The notes below the pieces were generated by a model. It did no database searches and had not been told where the DNA came from. It saw only the letters and a list, made by a program, of their open reading frames with translations. Made by a program: the position numbers and the translations under genes. From Ixodes scapularis (Eukaryota; Arthropoda; Arachnida; Ixodida; Ixodidae): 64,000 bases of DNA. The DNA lies in assembly GCF_016920785.2 (NCBI RefSeq), contig NW_024609837.1, positions 29,510,786 through 29,574,785 of the forward strand. The letters are read 5' to 3'. Within the stretch, counting starts at the first letter, position 1, and each line of letters begins with the position of its first letter. Positions 52,646-62,255 of the stretch are shown here, in pieces.

Positions 52646-53870
52646 GATATTTTTCTTACTTCGTGTGATAGGGCAATAGAACAGTTGGTGGTAAAGAATT
52701 ACAGGCTCAAGATTTTTAGGTACGTTGACAGCTTTTTAGTTTTTAACAGAGATCCTGCAGAGGCTAACGAAGATAATATGGTCTCTGGAGTGCTTGAGGT
52801 TTTTAAGAGTTTTGCGGAAAGCCTAAGTTTTATGCATGAAACAGCGAGTGCCGGGCGCCTTCAATTTTTGGACTTGGGTCTTTTCTTTGAGGGCGACCAA
52901 GTGTGTTGGACGTATGACCCCCGATCAAAGAAAAAGCTGCTGCCATAGGACTGGGCCTATTCGAAGCTCGTAAAGAGGGGAATTGCCTCTAGTTATCTGC
53001 ATGCCTCCTTGAAAAAATCTTTCCCTCACAACATGAGCTTTAGTTTTCAGTTGCAGCTAGACAGAATGCAGGATGTGGGGTTCCCTTCCCGGTTCTTATG
53101 TGATGTTGCTGAAGGGTTGGCAAAGAAGCTGAAGAGGCTTGTTGGAAGAGCGGATGCTGAGAGGGCAAGGCCTGAAGTTAGACCTGTTGTCCTGCCTTAT
53201 GTACATACGGTTTCTCACAACCTCAAAAAGGTGGCGAATAAGTTTCGCATTCGTGTAGTTTTTTCTGCCCCAAACAAGCTTTCTAAGCTTTGCCGAAGAA
53301 TAAATAATGCAGGTATGCCGGGTAATGCGGAGGGGGTGTCCGGCAAGCGTTATGCCACCAAGTATCGGCAATGTGACTTAAAGTTCACGCACGAGGTCCC
53401 CCTGCCTTGCGGTAGGGTTTATGTTGGCCAGACAGTGAGGTGCATTATTGGTAGAACCAGAGAACACTCCGCCACCACCAGGCTATCCCCGTCTGGTCAC
53501 TTGGCTGTACATTGTAACAGGCGTGCGTGCCAGGCCGAGTTCATTAGTACCAAGATTATGGGAAAATTCAAAACAAAATTGGAACACGAGAAACATGAGG
53601 CATTCATGAGAAGGGCCCATGGCACGAATGTGTGTATCAGTGCTCCTTTTGTTGCCTTATCCGAAAGCAGGCTTTTATCGGTCAGTCAACAGTGACGAGA
53701 GGCTTTTCACGTGATTAATGAAGGTCCAGCATCTTTGCGAATGTGCCGTTTTATTCTTCTTTCTATGTGTTCCCTTCAGTAAAGTTCAGTTGCAAGTTAC
53801 GCCTCGTGCTGTGTGCTTCTTTTTTGTCCGTGTTTGTAGGCGTATTTACCACCATGCATACATTAATAGA
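52646..53870 (+). pseudogene. PLE: RT C-terminus, linker, GIY-YIG (plus)
   Basis: 52685-52948 has FRYVDSFLVFNRD, with YVDS instead of YVDD, then GRLQFLDLGLFFEGDQVCW and a stop. 53009-53695 is an open 228-codon frame: thumb/linker (HNMSFSFQLQLDRMQDVGF, VVLPYVHTVSHNLKKVANKF), GIY-YIG core (CGRVYVGQT, GRTREHSATT, GHLAVHCNR) and C-terminal NVCISAPFVALSESRL. It is truncated at the 5' end, in the RT fingers. Downstream of the stop ~170 bases of 3' UTR include sequence shared with the inverted copy. Confidence 0.82.
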
Positions 53871-54575
53871 TAATATATCGTAAAACTAGTAAGAAAAAAA
53901 TTGACCTGTTAGTCATTTAGAAATTTATTAATTGCATTACTGAAATTACTAACGCGTAACAACATACCACTAACGTCGTCACTTGTAACGCGTTACTTCC
54001 AACAATTAAAACACTAAGCGATGCCTAGAGCGCTGACCTTCGCGTTGAAGCTAAGCCCCGATTTTTCACCCTCCGTCATTGAACATCGGAACCTAAAAAC
54101 ACAAGCAGAAAATGGGGATAAAATAATCGTCCAAAAACACCCCATAGTTCAAAAAAAGCCCTTCTGAAGTCACAGAACCTTACAGACGCTTTGCAGCAGT
54201 TGTGCACTGGCGCCGCCATAACTGACCTTCAGTTTTTCTGTCCTCCGTTTACTTCGCTTTATTATTATCATAGAGGGCCAGGTTATTGCCATTTCTGATT
54301 CTACTGTGTCCTTTTCTCCAGCATTGGCCTTTATGGAAGCACTTCAGCGCCCGTTTCAGTGACCCAGTATCTTGGTACGACAAGAGAAGGTCAGCAATGG
54401 TGGATGTAATCTCACGTGTGTACAAAGCGTCTCTAGCTTTAACTCTGTGGCACTCTTATATGCCATGCACGAATTCAAAACAACAAAAATGAATAAGTTC
54501 TTGAACCACCATAATGAAGAAGCTTGCGTTTATTTTCACTTGGCAAAAGTTCGCGATTATTAACAAACATTGCAA
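53871..54575. other. No gene recognised
   Basis: AT-rich, with short unrecognised frames. It is immediately downstream of the host gene's poly(A) signal on minus. Confidence 0.4.
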
Positions 54576-54581
54576 TTATAT

Positions 54582-54587
54582 TTTATT
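54582..54587 (-). terminator. Poly(A) signal of the host gene
   Basis: AATAAA on minus, about 22 bases after the TGA stop at 54609-54611, correctly placed for 3' end formation of the spliced gene at 54609-57784. Confidence 0.7.
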
Positions 54588-54608
54588 TTAATGGCCAATC
54601 AACGCATT

Positions 54609-54850
54609 TCATTCTACTAATTCAGGGGGAATCCTGATTTTCTCCAAACCTTCAGTGATATAACGAGAGAATTCACCACCGGTGAGGAAAGCTTCTAATT
54701 TCTTCCACAGGACGTTATTAAGATTGCCGTCCCATTTGTTTGAAAGATCGTATCGGGCCGGAGGTTTGGTCACAATAACGTTGTCCATATCTGTCATCGT
54801 GTAAGCTTCCCAATGCATTATATATCGTATATAATTCATAGAACGACCAT
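54609..54850 (-). CDS. Host gene, terminal coding exon
   Basis: On minus a good acceptor (TGCTTTGTTTCAG at 54863-54851) opens an ~80-codon exon. It reads DGRSMNYIRYIMHWEAY, an extended segment with TKPPARYDLS, and a C-terminal amphipathic stretch with NNVLWKKLEAFLTGGEF, ending ITEGLEKIRIPPELVE and TGA. There are no stops, codon use is varied, and a poly(A) signal follows. The acceptor phase (1) matches the donor phase of the exon at 57382. The intervening 2.5 kb intron carries a tRNA-Met-like repeat, a possible LTR and a MITE. I do not recognise the family. The final helix resembles the closing helix of JHBP/Der p 7-like lipid-binding proteins; this is only a hint. Confidence 0.75.
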
Positions 54851-55724
54851 CTGAAACAAAGCATGACTTTAATATATAACATACGCATAACTCGAAATTA
54901 ATCTCGCGGAAACTCCATAGTGCAGGCAACATTTTCCACAGAGACTTAAAAAGATACTGAACTGAAATTTTGATTTCGCAGAGTAAGGCCGCAGAAGCGT
55001 TGCACGAAATGCTACGAACTCCAAAATGTCACTCATCCATCGATATTTCAAACGGATGGACGTATTCTTTGGAAAAGAAGGGCGCGATCAAGCGAGCGCG
55101 CTGACATCATTGTTCTCCTGGAAAATTTGAGAATGAGGGCAAGCGGCCTCGCTTTTTTCCTCCTCGCAATTCGGTTCACCAGCTCGACGGGACGCAGCGA
55201 GGAGGGGACGGAATGAGAATCGTGACGTGACTTATCTCACCGGCCGTGTTCGATCGACATACCTTTGTCTCAAAGAGAAAAAGTGGAAAAACCGGCGATC
55301 GCTTGTTCGCGCTAACGGTGTCGCACTCTGTACGTCTGGAATTAGAATTTTGCAAGGCGTGCAAATAGTAATAATCCTTATGGCCTCGTTCTGTATATTT
55401 AAGTCGGCGGAGTCTTTTTGGGAACGTGTTTGCAACCTCGGGCACATAAAAAAATTACAAAGAAAATAAAAAAAAAAACGCACCCCACGGGTCAATGTTA
55501 CTGGCCGTAATCCTTCCCCAAATAGGAGTGCAGCGGTCGCTCCGACGGGAGAACAGATGTTCTGCATGTCGGTCGCAGATTATAAGCTGCTCCTCACGGA
55601 TAAATAAAAGCGTACGGGGACGTGAGATCACTGAACTCTGATTAGAATGATTGGTGCATAGACGCAAAGTCCAACGCCTGCGTCCAGCGTTCGCGTTCAC
55701 CATTGGCGCCGACACACTACCACC

Positions 55725-55795
55725 GCCCCTTTGGCACAGTGGTATAGTGTGCGACTCATAATCATGGAGTCGTGGGCATCAAAACCGGCTAGTCC
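55725..55795 (+). repeat. tRNA-Met-like pseudogene or SINE
   Basis: CTTTGGCACAGTGG gives a near-consensus A box (TGGCNCAGTGG). An anticodon-loop-like CTCATAA gives CAT, as in elongator tRNA-Met. The T arm is corrupted (GTGGGCATCAAAACC), so the B box is lost. It lies in the intron of the host gene, antisense to it. Confidence 0.6.
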
Positions 55796-55799
55796 AAGT

Positions 55800-56465
55800 A
55801 GCACTTTTAATTTATTTCCATTTGCGTCGGGGCGTGTTCAAAATTTAGTTATCCCTTCTCAGTTAATTACTATTTCTTTTCAACTACGTCTTTTTGTACA
55901 GATTGTCGTCCGAAGTACGTCTTACACATTTCATAGTGGTTTCCGTGGCGTTCCATCACCCTTATTTCGGGGATTATAAATTAGCGTTAGCTGCGTTCGA
56001 TTTCCTTAAACTTCCAGCACCGGTGCAGAGAAGTCTAGGGAAGTCTACTTCCGGTATGTGTATTGAGATAAGACCGGAAGTACACCGCCCTACACTTTCC
56101 CACACTGGTGCAGAAGGGGCAAGTACATCAGACGAGGCTGTTACAAACACATTCTGCTAAAACCAAATGCAAACGGAGAGTTAAGTATGTAAAAATCTTG
56201 TTTATTAATTAAGGTGTTTTCTCTTGTTAGAAAAGTATATCTTTCCAGAGTTGTGTCGACATTGATTTTTTTAGCTTTGTATCTTTGTGTCGGCGTTTTG
56301 GAGGGAACATTTGCGGGGACAGAGCGGCTGAGAGGTGGGAGCGGTTCCCCCGCGATCGTTAAGAAACGTCTCGGGTTTCGGGAGTCTGTTCGACAGATCC
56401 CTGGGACAGCCCATTCATGGAGCTGCTTATTGCTGTTAACCGAGTGTGCCTGGTTATAGATAGTT
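55800..56465. other. Intronic DNA, no gene recognised
   Basis: Within the 2.5 kb intron. The frames on both strands are unrecognised. ACTTCCGG and CCGGAAGT at 56048-56092 form a small inverted repeat. Confidence 0.4.
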
Positions 56466-56469
56466 TTGC

Positions 56470-56960
56470 CGCTTAGTGTCAAATAGTCGCTTTTTGCCCG
56501 GTGTAATATTTCAGCTGTTGGCGCCAGCCAGACTGGGAAAAACGCAGGGAACGACTCTAGACGGAATTTGGTCTTAACGGTTGGAGCGTCAGACTGACAG
56601 CTCACCGATCATTGGAGAACAGTGTACCACCTGGGAATGGCGAAATTTGAAGGGATTAGTCGGTTCCTGAGGGGAAAGCAGGCACCTACGAGCCTACAAA
56701 AGGAGTGCCAAGAAGATTCTCACGGATGGAGATTTGAATTTTGGAATCGATTTAGGGAGACTGGGGACTGGGGCCAAGCATCTTGACGAGGCAGGATGGT
56801 CTCCCAAGCTGGGACTTGTAACTAGTGTAAATAAATGCACATAGTTCTCTGCAAGCAGTGAGTCAACCCCCCGTCACTCAGCGAAGTTCGCGCCACCACG
56901 CTGCAGACCATCGGGGCGGAACGTGCCTCCCGCTCCGCCGGGAGGACCAACAACTTAACT
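56470..56960 (+). repeat. Possible solo LTR or retroelement 3' end
   Basis: An AATAAA at 56830 lies in a GTGTAAATAAATGCACATAG context, followed by a GC-rich segment ending CTCCGCCGGGAGGACCAACA. The layout resembles an R-U5 region, but no second copy, primer-binding site or target duplication is seen. Boundaries are not fixed. Confidence 0.3.
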
Positions 56961-57146
56961 CGGAGTGACATACTTAAATTTATAAGATGCGTGCAATAGC
57001 AAAAAAAGAAAAAAATGGAGTGAAATTAAGTGCTGACATGGGAAGCCCGTATAACCGTATTTACTGCTCGGCGTGATGGTAGCCATATTCACTATGTACA
57101 AAACCGTTTCTACCTGCCGCAATATAGATAACGTGTTAGACGTATC

Positions 57147-57308
57147 AATAGGAAGTTTTCGTAGACCGCGTTTCCCCCTCCGATAAGCCCTCCGCAACGA
57201 AGAAGCAGCTACTGCGCCTGCGCTCCGAAGGCCTTGGCTGTAGAGTTCCGGGTATCGTAGTGGAGGGCGTTGCAGGACGGCGAAAACGATCTACGAAAAC
57301 TCCCTAAT
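57147..57308. mobile_element. 162 bp MITE in the host gene intron
   Basis: Ends AATAGGAAGTTTTCGTAGAC and (inverted) ATTAGGGAGTTTTCGTAGAT. Flanks GTATC at 57142-57146 and 57309-57313 give a 5 bp target duplication. The interior has a GCAACG pair with further inverted similarity. No coding sequence. Confidence 0.7.
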
Positions 57309-57381
57309 GTATCTGACACCTCGGAGATAGTGTATACACTTCAGAAAATAAAAATAAAATATTAGCATGCGAAATACAAAC

Positions 57382-57784
57382 CTTCATAAAACATCATTAT
57401 CCCTCCTGTTTCCACACGGAGTATGTACTGTTTCTCATCGTCCAACCGAGGAAGTGTTACCTTGAAGTTGTCAAATTTGACGGGACACCGAAGCGCGTAG
57501 ACTCGCTGACTCCATCTGGTGTCGCACTCTCCATTTCTTTTAAGCTTATAGTGCAATCCAATACCCTTAGCGAAGTTGTCGCTTCCGAGAGGAATGAAGG
57601 TGCCATTTTCATCCTGTAGGCTTGTGCCTAGAGATATATTCCAGCCTTCCCCGAGGTGTCTGTATAGGTTCCGCTGAGTCCGGAAGAGAACCTCGTCGAT
57701 GAAATCTTCGAAGCTGAGTTTTTGAAGAGAACATAGACCTAGAGATAATATCGGGACTGCTTTACAAGGCGGTTGACAATGCTT
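57382..57784 (-). CDS. Host gene, internal coding exon (5' limit uncertain)
   Basis: Open minus frame from a TAG at 57785-57787 down to a donor GAAG|GTTTGT at 57382/57381. The likely acceptor is TATTATCTCTAG, giving an exon start at 57738; an alternative is at about 57757. The product reads FEDFIDEVLFRTQRNLYRH, then EGWNISLGTSLQDENGTF, ECDTRWSQRVYALRCPVKF and KVTLPRLDDEKQYILRVE, ending MMFYE. It has three Cys and an NIS glycosylation site, which fits a secreted or extracellular protein. Donor phase 1 fits the acceptor of the next exon. Earlier exons with a start codon are not found between here and the right edge of the window. Family unknown; a lipid-binding JHBP/Der p 7-like fold is possible. 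Confidence 0.7.
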
Positions 57785-57789
57785 CTAGT

Positions 57790-58540
57790 AACTTATGACT
57801 ATACACCAACATGGTGCTTACTAAAAGCATGGTGCCTGCAGCGCCTCTCCGACTGGTGAGTGTAGCGTCCTACTCCGCCCATACATCAAACGTGGTCCAA
57901 AAGTGATCCCAAAGCGGTTGGTCGTAAAAATCCTGGCGAAGAGCACACTTGAACGCAAGTGCCGTTGTCGTTGCGGCGTCCCAACTTCTGGCTGCCGAAG
58001 CTTTCGCGGACTCACTGTACAGCGACCTACATCATAACAGACGTCAGCCACAACCCCTACTGGCACACCGCCGGGATCGCGACAGGCGACACCCTTGTAT
58101 GACGTCACCAGGCGGAAATTGAGGACAATATTTTTGGACGCGGAAAACACACCAGTCGGGCACGCGTTCCAGGCACCATACTAAGAAGCCCGCGTTCGCC
58201 CACACAAAGTCAATGCAGTTGTGTGCGCAGAAACAAGATTCGCGTGAGAGGGAGCGTCTGTGAATGCCCAGTACCGACATCACCGACACCGCAGCGGCCT
58301 GACGTCAAAGGGTTGAGTTGGGGTATACCCTGTTGCAGGTCAAGAAAAACAGGAAAGGCTCCTCTTACAAAACCATCTTTTCTTTTCATTTTGCAACAAC
58401 GAACAGGCGAGTCCCTCCTCGCCTCTCTAGCCTTCGCTCTTGTAAAGGGGGGAGAGTGGAAGGCTTTGTGATAGGAGCCTGTTTTGCTTTCAAAACGGTA
58501 GCTTTAAAGACCCAACCAGGCGCAATGTTTCTTAACCAAG
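57790..58540. other. Unassigned, upstream of the host exon
   Basis: The minus frames at 57821-58150 and 58044-58289 overlap and have no recognised motif. I see no exon with a clear signal peptide. Confidence 0.35.
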
Positions 58541-58544
58541 GCCA

Positions 58545-58700
58545 CCAAACGCCCGTTGGTGAAGCGATGGCGGCTGAGGCGCTCGTGACTGAAGCAATGA
58601 TGGCTGAGGCGCATGTAGCTGAAGTGCCGGTGGCTGAAGTGCCCGTTGGCTCTAGCGCCCTTCGCTGAAGCGCCGGTCGCGTGAGCTGCTAAGCTTCAGT
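58545..58700 (+). repeat. GTGGCTGAAG-type minisatellite
   Basis: Degenerate repeats of GCTGAGGCGCTCGTG / GCTGAAGTGCCGGTG, period about 15-21 bases. Confidence 0.7.
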
Positions 58701-58734
58701 CGCGTAAGCGCCGGTAGCTGAGGCTGACATGACC

Positions 58735-58875
58735 TGACGTCCTTGACATCGTCCTCGACGTCGTCCTAGAGGTCCTGGAGGTCGAAAACGCGGTAGTCGT
58801 AGATGCCGTTTTTGACACAGTCCTCTCGGACGTTTTGCTAGACGTCGTCCTTGAGGTAGCCCTAGACGTCGTTCT
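58735..58875 (+). repeat. 12 bp GTCGTCCTAGAG minisatellite, block 1
   Basis: Repeats of GACGTCGTCCTNGAGGT with 12-base periodicity. In frame it reads as VLDVVLEVV-like dipeptides, which are a by-product of the repeat. Confidence 0.8.
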
Positions 58876-58878
58876 TGA

Positions 58879-59029
58879 CCCTACCGAAACGACCAGTATA
58901 ACGTTTCGCTAACTGTAATATGGAACTGGACATAAGTCTGGATTTCAGGTTTCCAGCAAGACATTCATTTAGATTTCCTGTTCCAAAATCCAGTTAGTGA
59001 AAAGTTATACTGTTTTTTTTTCGGTAGGG
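58879..59029. mobile_element. 151 bp MITE inside the minisatellite
   Basis: Ends CCCTACCGAAA... and (inverted) CCCTACCGAAAAAAAAACAG. AGTATAAC and GTTATACT match inside. It separates minisatellite blocks 1 and 2. Confidence 0.7.
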
Positions 59030-59040
59030 CAACCATTACT

Positions 59041-59175
59041 AGGACTTCTAGAACAACGTCAAGGATGGTGTCTTCGACACCGCCCTTGACGTTGTCTTAG
59101 AAGTCGTCCTAGAGGTCGTTTTGGAGGTCGTCCTAGATGTTGTTCGTGACGTCGTCCTCGATGTCGACCTATGGC
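59041..59175 (+). repeat. 12 bp GTCGTCCTAGAG minisatellite, block 2
   Basis: GACGTTGTCTTAGAAGTCGT, CCTAGAGGTCGTTTTGGAGG and similar 12-base units, as in block 1. Confidence 0.8.
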
Positions 59176-59623
59176 CAATTCGTCTGGGCCCGCATCGCAC
59201 CGGTGCAGTGCGGTTCGTGATACACGGAAGGCTAGAGGGTAGAGGGAAGCTTGCTTCTCTCCCCACCAGTCTTTCGTGTACTAAAGTGGAAAGAGTTTAC
59301 TGCACTGGACGGGTGCGGTGTGCCCCAGACGAATCGGCCATTAGACACCGTCCTTGACGCCGTCCTAGATGTGTGTACGCTTTATTAGAACCATTTCATC
59401 ACCGTACCTTTTCCTTTCCTAACGGTTTTCACAAACGATGTTCCCGTAAAGCTACCGCATTTCATCGCGCTTGGTAGAATGAACAAATCTACAACAATTT
59501 TTCTGACCTGCAACTGGGTAACCAAGCATGTTTAGTAAACGACGAAATGAGAAAAAAAAACGCAATCTCTGATGTGAACTACATCAATAATCTACTAATG
59601 TACGTTGCTGGGATATTTGATTC
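59176..59623. other. No gene recognised
   Basis: A short inverted pair, CCAATTCGTCTGGGC near 59173 and GCCCCAGACGAATCGGCCA near 59322, may mark a further small element. Otherwise nothing. Confidence 0.4.
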
Positions 59624-60103
59624 ATCTCCATAATGATACTCCCGGATTCGGAAAATAAATTAAGAAAAACTGGCAACCACTCAGAGTTTAAAAACACAGC
59701 TACTGCTTTTACTTCACAAAATCACATTTACACAATCGTCCACCCTCACCGAAGGTTGCACATCCACATCTTCGCAAATAATTTTGTTCCTCACTCCCCA
59801 GTTTAATATTATGGAGTTATATAAGTAGAACATAGCGCAAAAAAGACAGGGACACGAAGTGAACAAAATAGCGCTTGTCCTGTTTACTTCGTGCCCCTGT
59901 CTTTTTGCGCTATTTTATATTTTTAGCTTCATAATAATAAACTGGGGAGTGAGGAAAAATATTAATTGTGAAGAAGTGTTAGCATAACCTCGATTGTGTA
60001 AATGTGACTTCGTGAAGTAAAAGCAGTAGCTGTGTTTTGAAGCTGTGAGTGGTTGCCCATTCTTCTTAATTTTTTCCTAGTCTGGGGGTATCATTATGGA
60101 GAT
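59624..60103. mobile_element. 480 bp fold-back element, ~240 bp arms
   Basis: Starts ATCTCCATAATGATACTCCC and ends with its inverse GGGGGTATCATTATGGAGAT. The arms match almost throughout, including GCTACTGCTTTTACTTCAC, CCTCACTCCCCAGTTTA and, at the centre, AGCGCAAAAAAGACAGGGAC against GTCTTTTTGCGCT. The apex is near 59865. No coding sequence. Transcription would give a long hairpin RNA. Confidence 0.85.
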
Positions 60104-60495
60104 AATTAACTCTCTGAAAAATTAAGAGTTTAAGAGTTTACCGTATGGCCGAAGTCTCCGCTCTAAATAGTTTGTTAGGCCTCAGATGGAAAAACATTTC
60201 GATGTAGTAAGAAGCACCGCTATACAAATAACTCTACTCTCTACCTTGCAACGTACTGGCGTTTAAATATTGAAAAACATTTTACCTCGGGCAATGCTAC
60301 GAACACAACATAAATCCAATGCAACATTAATTAGAATGCATTTTCATTTGAAAACAGTGCGGTATGATTAGCTAGATGAATTTTAGAAACCTAATAAATA
60401 TTATATTAAAAAATATATATAAACCATAACAAATCATGGTTTCCAAGCACTAGCCAGCAAAATACTTTCGAAAGTTAAATTGTGCTTTATCTCGG
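60104..60495. other. No gene recognised
   Basis: AT-rich DNA; nothing identified. Confidence 0.4.
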
Positions 60496-60499
60496 TCGC

Positions 60500-60563
60500 C
60501 ACGCCCCCCCCCCCTTCCCTCCCTCCCTCCCCCCCCCCCCCCCCCCCCCACACACACACACAA
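60500..60563. repeat. C-rich polypyrimidine and (CA)n tract
   Basis: C runs, a TTCCCTCCCTCCCTCC part, ~20 C, then (CA)6. Low complexity. Confidence 0.9.
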
Positions 60564-61285
60564 TCAAGGAAGTTATTTTGAAGATCGTTATTCTTCCTGA
60601 AGCGAAGTCACTTTGAAGTGACTTCCCTTCAAAAGTCACACCTTGATTTTTTGACCCTGCAGTCCTGTTGCGGGCAAGGTATTTAAGTTTTGGTATGTAA
60701 CAAAAACTGCTGTCTGACCAGCACAAAATAATTTAGCTATTGTGTATAACTCTACGTACCGGTAAGCTGATAGATGAAGATCACACAGAGCAAAATATTT
60801 GACCTCATGACTCAGCAGTCAGCACCCTCTTTTCCCGTAGTGCTTGAACTTCAGGTATACTATATCTACAAAAAAATGTCATATTTTGAATTAAAATTAA
60901 TGCACGTTTCTGCTTTTGAGATTTTTGTTTTTCGCGTTACATTCAATTAGGCCGTTTAGAAATGAATACACTAAAACCGGACCTGACAATTGCGGCATTC
61001 GTGTTTGACTTACATTATAAAACTTTTCTAAATCTATGCAAATATTGGCCTTTCTGGATATCCTATCAAGCTGGATAATTACTGTTTTATATGTTAGACA
61101 TTGTAAATATTGGTCGCAGCTTCTTTACTTCTGTCAGTTTGTGATTGCGGCCAAGACATTATGTTTTAATCTACAAGCTCTCTGAAATTTTAATTTTAAG
61201 GCGAGACCCTTACTTGCCCCATTGAGCAAAAATTCGGAGCAGATGGCCACAAAAATGCGATTGCGCGGATACGCGCCGCTCAAAC
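60564..61285. other. No gene recognised
   Basis: GAAGTCACTTTGAAGTGACTTC near 60602 is a small inverted repeat. Otherwise AT-rich with nothing supported. Confidence 0.4.
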
Positions 61286-61289
61286 CTGT

Positions 61290-61366
61290 GCTGAAGGACG
61301 ACGCTATCCTTGGCGTCGTCCTTGCGGTCGTCGTAGAAGTCGTCCTAAACCTCTAGGACGACCCCA
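61290..61366 (+). repeat. GTCGTCCT minisatellite, block 3
   Basis: GACGACGCTATCCTTGGCGT and CGTCCTTGCGGTCGTCGTAG share the 12-base unit of blocks 1 and 2, and lie just before element X3. Confidence 0.65.
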
Positions 61367-61432
61367 ATTGTCACAATACGTGAAAAACAAGGGTTGTAGG
61401 CATTGTAGGCGTTGTTCGCGAAAGATGGCAAT

Positions 61433-61851
61433 AAAAAAAGCATTTTACAACTCCCTGCAACGCCGAATTGGAGCGCAGCTCTTGAGGAGGAGGAGGAAAA
61501 GGTACTGAGGGAAGCGTCCCTCCTCCTCCTCCTTCTTCTCCTCCTCCTCCCCTCATTCTTTAATATGCTCTGGGGGGTCACCTGACCTCGGGGGGAGGGG
61601 GTCAAGTGACCTCAGGGGTGTGTCACGTGACTTCGGGGGGGGGGGGTCACGTGACCGTGGGGGGGGGGGGTCACGTGACCTTGGGGGGGATACGCGACCT
61701 TTAGGTGAACTTGGGAGGGGTCACGTGACCTGGGGGGTCACGGGACCTTGAGTGACCTTGAAGGATCACGTGACCTTGGTTACGCCGACGCCGACGGCGA
61801 CGCCGACGCCGCTCAAGCCGGAAACGGGCGCCTAAGAGCTGCGCTCTAAAA
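61433..61851 (+). mobile_element. Element X3, intact ends, GTCACGTGAC array
   Basis: Left end CATTTTACAACTCCCTGCAA, then TTGGAGCGCAGCTCTTGAGG. A CTCCTCCTCC block follows, and an array of GTCACGTGACCTTGGGG-type units at about 61570-61775. Then the GCCGACGGCGACG run and the right end AAGAGCTGCGCTCTAAAA (61834-61851). It is the cleanest uninterrupted X of this subtype in the window. No coding sequence. Confidence 0.85.
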
Positions 61852-62049
61852 TACGTCATCTCGCGTCATAAGCGTGATCTCATCAAGCGTGATCACACGT
61901 CATCAGCGCGATGTCACCGACGGAGCGCCGTTTGCAAAAGGTGCGCTTCGGACTTCATCTGTGCTCATTCTGTGCTTTGTGCGATGGACTGTGAGGCGAC
62001 CGCGTGTACATCTACGTCAAATACGCCACAGCCTCCTTAAGTGTCCTCG

Positions 62050-62255
62050 TCTAGGCATCGTTCTCGACGTCGTCCTTGAGGTCGTCCTAGAAGTCGTCAT
62101 AGACGTCTTTCTTGACGCCTTTCTAGAGGTCGTCCTAGAGGTCGTCCTAGAAGTCGTCATAGACGTCTTTCTTGACGCCTTTCTAGACGTCGTCATAGAG
62201 GTCGTCCTAGAAGTCGTCATTAAGGTCGTCCTCAAGGTCGTCCTTGAGTGACATT
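62050..62255 (+). repeat. 12 bp GTCGTCCTAGAG minisatellite, block 4
   Basis: Regular 12-base units in a higher-order repeat of about 60-72 bases (GTCATAGACGTCTTTCTTGA occurs twice). Each unit contains GACGTC or a variant. Confidence 0.85.

Noticed and set aside
57821..58289. Upstream exons of the host gene
   Set aside because: The frames overlap in conflicting phases and no donor joins the acceptor near 57738 with a credible signal peptide or start.
62050..62251. Open frame of VLEVV/DVFLDAF repeats as a structural protein
   Set aside because: The peptide is a by-product of a 12 bp minisatellite; the opposite strand gives an equally long TTSRKT-type frame.
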